In this document: positions 17,338 through 23,208 of the stretch, piece by piece | Position numbering within the stretch: the first letter of the stretch is position 1 | How the letters are laid out: each line of letters begins with the position of its first letter | Source of the DNA: Hypsibius dujardini | Lineage: Eukaryota; Tardigrada; Eutardigrada; Parachela; Hypsibiidae | NCBI GenBank assembly: GCA_001579985.1 | Contig: LRSR01009178.1 | Coordinates: forward strand, 1-23,208 | Direction of reading: 5' to 3' | DNA length: 23,208 bases | The notes under the pieces: model-generated | The model's database searches: none | The model's input: only the letters and a program-made list of their open reading frames with translations | What the model was told of the DNA's origin: nothing | Translations under genes and position numbers: made by a program

Positions 17338-20300
17338 TTATATCGAGGTTGTCCTCTTTTCCAACGCGTTTACCACAGGGTGGTGAAGGATCCACCATGT
17401 TTCCTCGCGACTAGCATTGCGCAGCTTCCTATAGAACAATCGGAAAAATTATTCGACACTTTCAACGTCGGTATGCATTTCTAACTTGGGGCATTATTCA
17501 AATGCCGAATTCAGAATCATTATTTAGGCCTACTTCAGCGATGAATATGAAAATTAATTTCGTTGGTATACCGTGATCAGACAAAGTTTTTTAGTGATAT
17601 TTTAAAGTTGGAAAAACAAAGGAAGATTGCATGTCCCATCATTTTCACTGTAAAAATGGTGGATTTTAGAATTGACTTAAAAACAATTATTTTAACACTG
17701 TTCTATTTTAAATTCAATTTCAAGTCGATTGGCCTTACTTAAATATTTTTTGGACATCAGAGGGCGAAACTCTGGGCATCTTTCAAAAAGGACCAATAAT
17801 TCCATCGGAAGCTGTGCAGTTTTGGTTAATAGCTCGGCCCAATGACTTCAAACTTTTTTTGGCTGTTGCGAATCGACTACAAATTAAATTTTAAATGTGA
17901 TAGTGTAAAAAAACATATTTATCGTAGTTCCAAAAATCTCCATTGTTGCAGTCACAATAGAGAAAAATGGAATCAAGTGTTTTCCCAAGTTTGAAATATC
18001 ACCAAAAAAAACTATGCCCGACGTTACCGGCGAAAGGAATTTTTACTTTTATCGCTACGGTAGATCTAAATAACAAAAGATACTTTGATGTGATTTGGAA
18101 TTCGGCACATGATTGATGCCCCAAGTAAGGGTAGAAAAAGAGGTCATGCTATATGCTGGTACCTATGAATGAGTAATGGCATGGTAGTTATGAAGATTAC
18201 TGACAGCACAGCGAGAAGAACTGCCAGAAGGTTTTGCCGCGCAAAATCTGCAACCGACATAAAAACTTCTCAAAGATTCTTTTCGTATGTCAGAAATTAT
18301 CCTGACAGTACGAGGACTCTGGCCTATTTCGAACCACCCCTTTCAGACATCATTCCAGCTATCGGCATTTAGGGATCAATGAGACTTTGTCTATACATAA
18401 TGCAAACTTTTCTTGCGGCAATCCCATAAAAAATTCAATTTGAACTAGAATGAGGGTAAATAATATTTTTTTGGGATTTACAGGGCGGAGCCATGGGCCA
18501 GTTCTTGAGAGATAAACTCGCAATGCCAGTCCTTTTTTTAGAAATATGCCTAGCTTCGCCCCCTCAAAACGAAAAATATTACGCTCATATAAATCAATTC
18601 AAAATGGAATTTGGGATAAGATAATCGCAAGAAAGCTTTATTTTACTTTATTAGCAAAGTGGCCACTATCCTTTCAATACTAGTGGCTGCAATTAGGACC
18701 GAAAAATCAACGGCGAGAAATAGAACCTACACCTTGTACGGTTTTCTATAAAGTGTACCTTGTGGCAAACAGGGCCCTTCATTTCCGGAAAAACCGCATG
18801 GCGGGATATCCAATGGTGGTTTGCCTGTCAGCCATTCTATAGACACATTCTGATCCCAAAGATATCGTTGCAAAATGGCATCGTAACGTGACACCACCTG
18901 ACAAAAAACATAATGGGTTTTTTATTTGCTCGGTGTGTGGCAGTTGTTTTTTGAAATTTCAGTCAACTTCCGTGTACCTGGAAAGAAAGTGTTTTTGGAT
19001 GGAATGTGTAGAGCAAAAGGTCGGTATGGCGGTATCCGTTGGCGTCTATGAAAACTGGTCCGCTCGGGAACCGGAAGGTGCGGTTAGTCATCAGGGATCG
19101 TAGCCGTCCGCCTCCACAAACGGAATCAGCACTATGTATGGTATTATTGTCCCATGGTTGACTGTCGAGGGAATCGTTGACGAGAGCGGCGAAGAGCCGA
19201 ACGCTGTTATATGTCTCGCGAATCAGGTAGACATCCAGTGGCTGAACGAAAAAACACACCTCTGCCAAAGTCTGACTTGAAAATTATTTCGGATGCCGAA
19301 TCCAAATTGACTCCGCTTAAATTTTTATTCATAGAATCACGTTTACGATGATTTCCCAAATTTATCTCACTGTTGTTGTCCCAATAAAGTTTTTTGACAA
19401 CATTTTGAAGTTGAGAAAAAATTGAAGATTCGAGTTTCCCTGATTTTGACTGTAAAAACGACAATTTTCCAAAAAGATTTCATTTGAAAATTGTTGGCAC
19501 TGTCCCTTTTGGATATCAGGAGGCGGAGCTACATGTCATTCTTGTGACTGACAGGAAAAATTACGAGTGGCACTGCAGAAATGACCCACAGCCTCGCCCC
19601 CTCGTAGCCAAAAATAATTCTGCCAATAACAATCGATTCCAAACTGAATTTTGAGAGGGACAGTGCCCAAAATCTTATGAAATCTTTTGAAATCTCATGA
19701 ACCTTTTGTTGTATTCCATTTGTCACGTCTAAGAATACAAACTATTTTGCTAAATATAAAGAATGAATAAACCAAAATAAAATGATCTTTCCACATTGTT
19801 CGTTAAAATCAAAGTAATCTTATTTAATTATATTATGTATTATTGTATTATATATGTATGTATTATTTAATACAATGACATCAAGCGCACATGTTGATTT
19901 CTCATTTTTCATCAATTAAAAGTATTAATTCAAAACAAAATTGACAAATAGACATAAGTTCCGGAAGCCTACCTGAAGCCCCGTTTGTAAGGCGGTACCG
20001 TAAAGTTCTTGGGATTTGGCAGCTAGCTGTTGGTTCAATTTTGGGAACCCTCCGCCAGTGGCGACGTACGTCGTCAGGTAGAGGGTTGAACGAAATAACT
20101 CAACATCCTGCAACAACGATTTCGAGTAAACTTAATTTTAATTTGGTATTCGATTGATTTTTGTTTTTACAAAAAATTATCTAAGGGGGCGTTCAACAAT
20201 GACTTCAGCCCCATGTACGGTAGGGGGCGGGGGGGGGGAGGTTGTACTTTGATGACGAACACTGACGCTAAAAGGGAGGGGATCCAGCCTTAGCTGACAT

Positions 20301-23208
20301 CAGGATATATCGTTTCGATTTTTCGCCAATTCCCAACCTCTGCTGGAGTTTTCATCCTTTTTGAGCTTTTTGTCTGATCTGAATGACCTTTTGCTCTCAG
20401 ATTACGAAGACGTCACTGATACGAACATGCTTTCTGAATACTTGCTTTCGATCAGGTTTCAGTAAAAGATGTGGTTGCAGTACTGGATAAGTTTTAGCAG
20501 ATGTAGGGGGTCGGCTCAAGCTGACGTCAGTGCTTGAAGAACAAGGGGGGTCTAGGAATTTCTGACGAGCTCTGACGGAAGGGGGGGGGAGTAAGGTTGT
20601 CTATTATCAGGCGCTGACGTCATTGTTGAGCGCTCCCTAATGGCGTGTGTCACGTATCGAATTGTTTCTTACAAAGACGTCGGGATTGTCGAAAAGAGAC
20701 ACTGCACCGTAAGCTGCCTGTTGCGTGGGTTGGAGGACAACGAAGACCTGCAGGAAGATGAAGCCATGCAAACACATATTTCAGTGAGATAAAAGCTTAG
20801 TGTAAAAGCTTACGTTCCACGTAGGTCAGCTTACCTGGTCTCCAGGGATGAAGAGACGGTCCGTTTTCAGGAAGCGCTACAAGCCAAATGTTGGCAAGTG
20901 AAAAAATCATACAACGATAGGAAAATGAGACAGAATAACAAAAAATAAGCAAAATCAGTGTCAGTGCAGTTACAGTATTGTTAAACCCTCCCGAAAAACA
21001 CTATCGGAAATACGGTTACAATCAATAATAGTTACAATTAATACCTTAAATACCGTTCCATAATGCGTAATAAAGCTGCTGGTAACCCTTTTTAGTCCCT
21101 CAAGTAAAAAGGTGACTTAACGGAGTACCATTTATGTCACTAATTTTGTTTATGACTTCGAAGTTTTTCCAAAGTAAGTTTGAAAAGGCTGGAAATGGAG
21201 AAAAACATGTTGATTTCAATAATTTTGTTAAGCACAGAGTTTAAAATTACTTTTAGTGTTGGTAAAAGACTAGTAAAGTGTCAATTGACCGCTAATTAGT
21301 CGTTTAGTCAAAATATCTTCTTCATTGTGAATTTTAGTGTTCATTCCATAGTGTGTCTCTGTTAGCTCAACGGTATGTGCTCTGCCTCATGCAAGAAGGA
21401 CGACCGTTCAATTACTAAACGGGAATTTATTTCCATGTTTTGTCAGCCCTGGAGGCTGGTTTGTTATGCCAAATGATGCTAAATCGTGTTGTGGTAAAGG
21501 AGGAACCATTTGGGAAGATTGACCATTGGTCCACCAATTGCGGATTAGTCCACAATTGTATATGTTTTGGCATCTAATTTTGAGATGCAATTATGGATAC
21601 ATTTTGGTTTGGACAAAATAATGGACCGCCAAATTGTAACATACTGTGGTATTGTTTCGAGAACCATAAAGGAGTTCAATTCAAATCGGAATTATTGTCA
21701 TTTGTTTCGCCAGGGCGAATAGTAAATGGTGAAACGCAAAAAGCGATGTTAGTTCTGTAAAAGGCCCATAGCATGACCAAAGGACTTACCATTAGCTTTA
21801 TTGCCACAGATGTGTGAGACATCATCACGAAAACTATAATGTAAAAAGTACATTTTTTGGATGCGTTTTGTGAGAAATGTATGATAATGGATAATTAACG
21901 ATGCAACAACTCGTCTATTTCTTCTTTTGATGTTTGTGTACCTCGGCTCCTGGCATTAGCAAATTTGAGAGCTTCGTGGACCGACGGCGTGTCAGCCAGG
22001 GTAAACCGCGTTCCATCCACCCGGAAGTCGGAAAATTGCTCGGTTAAAAGGAGGGTTTTCGTTGATTGGCAGACCTGGAAGTAGAAATCGGTTGCGGCTG
22101 CCGCGTCGAGGAGCATAGTGACGTGAAGCCACTGGAAGATTCGGAAGAGGTTTAGCAGGGACGCAGCGATGCTTTCGTAGGATGCCACCATCCCGATGGA
22201 TGTGGGTGAAACGGTCGGACTGATTGACGTACTCGCGACAAGGGAACTGTGAAAGAAGATGTGCAGATGCGTGAATAGACGAATACCGAACAATATCTAC
22301 AGTATTGTACAGTGCCTTCACGATCCCCCACGACAAGAGGATAGTATATGCCTACTTTGAAAATAACAGCACATCCCATTCTGCAAAAAAGGAAGAAGAA
22401 AGTTGATTGGGAAAAAAACAGCTTGTTTGTTGGAATACATAGATAGAAAACAAAACTGACTTGAGAGGTATTTCAGTTGCCTAATTCAAGTTGAATCACT
22501 TTAAGATTTTTTTATAGACTAACATTTACGATGGTTTTTCTAATTTATTCACCGTTCCTGTTCCAATAACGTTTTTTACAGAATTCCAAAGTTGGGAAAA
22601 CAATGTCCAGTTTTCTTGACTTAAACTGTAAAAACGTCAATTTTTAGAAACGATTTCACATAGTTATTTTCACGCAGATACAGTACGATGAGTCACTTCA
22701 TAAATTTAAATTAATTGGCATTGTGACCAAATCAAACAGCGTTGCTGTGCTTGACGGGATGCATTTATCACACTCTAACTATGAGTTCGAGTTTTTTTTA
22801 GCTTTTAAGTAAATCTATGTGCCAACTTACAGCTTACATAAATCTTCCATGAAAAATCCCAACATATTTGAAATTCTTTTCATACACATGTACCTTTGGC
22901 GAGGAAGGGTGCAATAGATAAGCCACCACAGGCTGAAAAGTCCGCAAAAAATGTCATGATCAAGTATAGTCGAAAAATTGGCAATTAGCGAAGGTGCGTT
23001 GTCCATCTGACCTGAACCGACAACGGCCACACATCGACCAAGGGCTTTTTTGTTGTAGTATTCCGCCAGCAACAGAGGAGCATGTGCGTCGGTATCCTCA
23101 CACACACGGTCCGTTTCTTGGTAGAGCAAGGTGACGGTGAGATTGAGACGCCCCAAGAACTCAGCATTCACAGCATCCTCGGCCACCCGCAATGCCGCGC
23201 CGGTAAAC
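17338..23208 (-). CDS. Single-pass receptor with natriuretic-peptide-receptor-like ectodomain, no cyclase domain (5' end outside window)
   Basis: Twelve exons keep one frame through 479 residues: 23208-23012, 22932-22894, 22380-22356, 22246-21942, 21833-21790, 20876-20835, 20747-20673, 20107-19973, 19241-18978, 18897-18759, 18247-18163 and 17428-17338 (TAA). Each junction is GT..AG with matching phase. The ectodomain is of the ANF-receptor ligand-binding fold (Pfam PF01094 type): ALRVAEDAVNAE, then CVAVVGSACGGLSIAPFLAK, FRIFQWLHVTMLLD, RVFVMMSHTSVAIKLM and NRTFRFPSGPVFIDANGYRH. The juxtamembrane EWLTGKPPLDIPPCGFSGNE (CGF at 409-411) is a hallmark of membrane guanylate cyclases. Candidate N-glycosylation sites include NLT, NNT, NRT and NVS. 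The transmembrane helix is about 426-447 (NLLAVLLAVLSVIFITTMPL). Only about 32 residues follow, with TWWILHHPV, so kinase-homology and cyclase domains are absent. Signal peptide and first exon(s) lie beyond 23208. Expected role: peptide-ligand binding at the cell surface, possibly clearance (inference). Confidence 0.85.
17484..18126. mobile_element. Foldback (MITE-like) element, copy C, filling a receptor intron
   Basis: The left end ACTTGGGGCATTATTCAAAT at 17484 pairs with the reverse complement of the right end at 18126 (ACTTGGGGCATCAATCATGT), and both continue into GCCGAATTC. Central marks (AGAGGGCGAAACTCTGGGCA, about 17760) correspond to the centre of the other copies. At about 643 bp it takes up nearly the whole intron 17429-18162 between the last two receptor exons. 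No transposase frame is visible. Confidence 0.8.
18430..18620. mobile_element. Foldback (MITE-like) element, copy E, central part
   Basis: The arm from about 18432 (TTCAATTTGAACTAGAATGA through ACAGGGCGGAGCC at 18481) pairs with the reverse complement of 18550-18620 (GAATTGATTTATATGAGCGT through GAGGGGGCGAAGCTA). The GGCGGAGC centre is shared with copies A and D. The outer ends cannot be placed with confidence; the element may extend to about 18380 and 18690. It lies in the intron between the CGF exon and the transmembrane exon of the receptor. Confidence 0.65.
19275..19690. mobile_element. Foldback (MITE-like) element, copy D
   Basis: The left arm starts ACTTGAAAATTATTTCGGAT, runs through GCCGAATCCAAATTGACTCC and TTTCCCTGATTTTGACTGTA and reaches the centre AGGAGGCGGAGCTACATGTC (19521). 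The right half begins with the complement (CAGCCTCGCCCCCTCGTAGC, about 19589) and pairs back to GGCACTGTCCC; the outer right end appears lost. It lies in the receptor intron 19242-19972. Confidence 0.7.
20182..20640. mobile_element. Second type of terminal-inverted-repeat element (MITE-like)
   Basis: The left end TAAGGGGGCGTTCAACAATG (20182 on) pairs with the reverse complement of the right end (TTAGGGAGCGCTCAACAATG, from 20640 downward), about 25 of 29 positions matching, followed by GACGTCAGC-type sequence on both sides. Runs of 9-10 G occur inside near each end (about 20230 and 20580). No open frame of note lies inside. Its ends are unlike those of the family at 17484. It sits in the receptor intron 20108-20672, ending 33 bp from the donor of exon 20747-20673. 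Confidence 0.7.
21357..21425 (+). repeat. tRNA-like sequence with A and B boxes, possible SINE head
   Basis: TTAGCTCAACGG (21362-21373) fits a pol III A box and CGTTCAATTAC (21405-21415) fits a degenerate B box, with 31 bases between them, as in tRNAs. A 5-bp stem CCGTT/AACGG can form around the B box, but the anticodon stem is broken. A tRNA-derived SINE is more likely than a working tRNA gene. The body would extend right towards 21740, where I see no clear tail. It lies in the receptor intron 20877-21789. Confidence 0.35.
22459..22665. mobile_element. Foldback (MITE-like) element, copy F, left arm only
   Basis: The sequence starts ACTTGAGAGGTATTTCAGTT and carries TTTACGATGGTTTT, GTTGGGAAAACAATGTCCAG and GACTTAAACTGTAAAAACGT, the same words in the same order as copy B (14995). 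The second arm is not found before the next exon at 22894. It lies in the receptor intron 22381-22893. Confidence 0.65.

Noticed and set aside
18640-18702. Alternative receptor exon reading ATSIERIVATLLIK after an acceptor near 18703
   Set aside because: It has no transmembrane helix and lies in foldback element E; the exon 18247-18163 fits both phases and encodes a proper helix.
21357-21425. Functional tRNA gene
   Set aside because: The anticodon stem does not pair and the B box is degenerate, so only a tRNA-like repeat is supported.

Overview
The window looks like nuclear DNA of an intron-rich invertebrate animal or a close relative. Genes are split by short introns with GT..AG ends (about 75-110 bp for the small ones), intergenic DNA is AT-rich, and introns and gaps are full of foldback elements and microsatellites. 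The best-defined gene is an animal-type single-pass receptor with a natriuretic-peptide-receptor-like ectodomain. I cannot name the species or phylum from sequence alone. Gene models below were built by hand from splice sites, reading phase and protein motifs; none is backed by a transcript or a database search.

Layout. 1-1911: no gene seen. 1912-5348 (-): seven-exon gene for a tandem-RRM, hnRNP A/B-like RNA-binding protein, with two CAGA/CAGG satellite-like blocks in its introns. 5349-6641: intergenic. 6642-9944 (+): three-exon gene for a Cys-rich, multi-pass membrane protein; its 2.5-kb first intron holds a foldback transposon-like element flanked by blocks rich in GTTC and GAAC words. 9945-11478: intergenic, with a CAGA block, a TGGCAA-type hexanucleotide array and a long hairpin of about 70-bp arms. 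11479-13093 (+): four-exon gene for an unrecognised acidic protein. 13697-14522 (-): probable two-exon F-box-like gene. 15745-17284 (+): two-exon gene for a small membrane protein. 17338-23208 (-): twelve exons of a receptor that is cut by the right edge of the window.

The receptor is the main result. Joined exon by exon it keeps one open frame of 479 residues: a ligand-binding fold of the ANF-receptor/periplasmic-binding-protein-I type, the DIPPCGF...C juxtamembrane signature typical of membrane guanylate cyclases, one transmembrane helix, and then only about 32 cytoplasmic residues before a stop. There is no room for kinase-homology and cyclase domains before the next gene, so it resembles a clearance-type (cyclase-less) receptor. 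Its stop codon lies 53 bp from that of the convergent small membrane protein gene.

Repeats. One family of long-arm foldback elements (MITE-like) is present in at least six copies, four of them in receptor introns. A second, unrelated terminal-inverted-repeat element sits in another receptor intron. Two TGGCAA arrays sharing a flanking sequence lie in inverted orientation on either side of the 11479-13093 gene. No functional link among the neighbouring genes is evident; the arrangement looks like an ordinary eukaryotic gene neighbourhood, not an operon or island.
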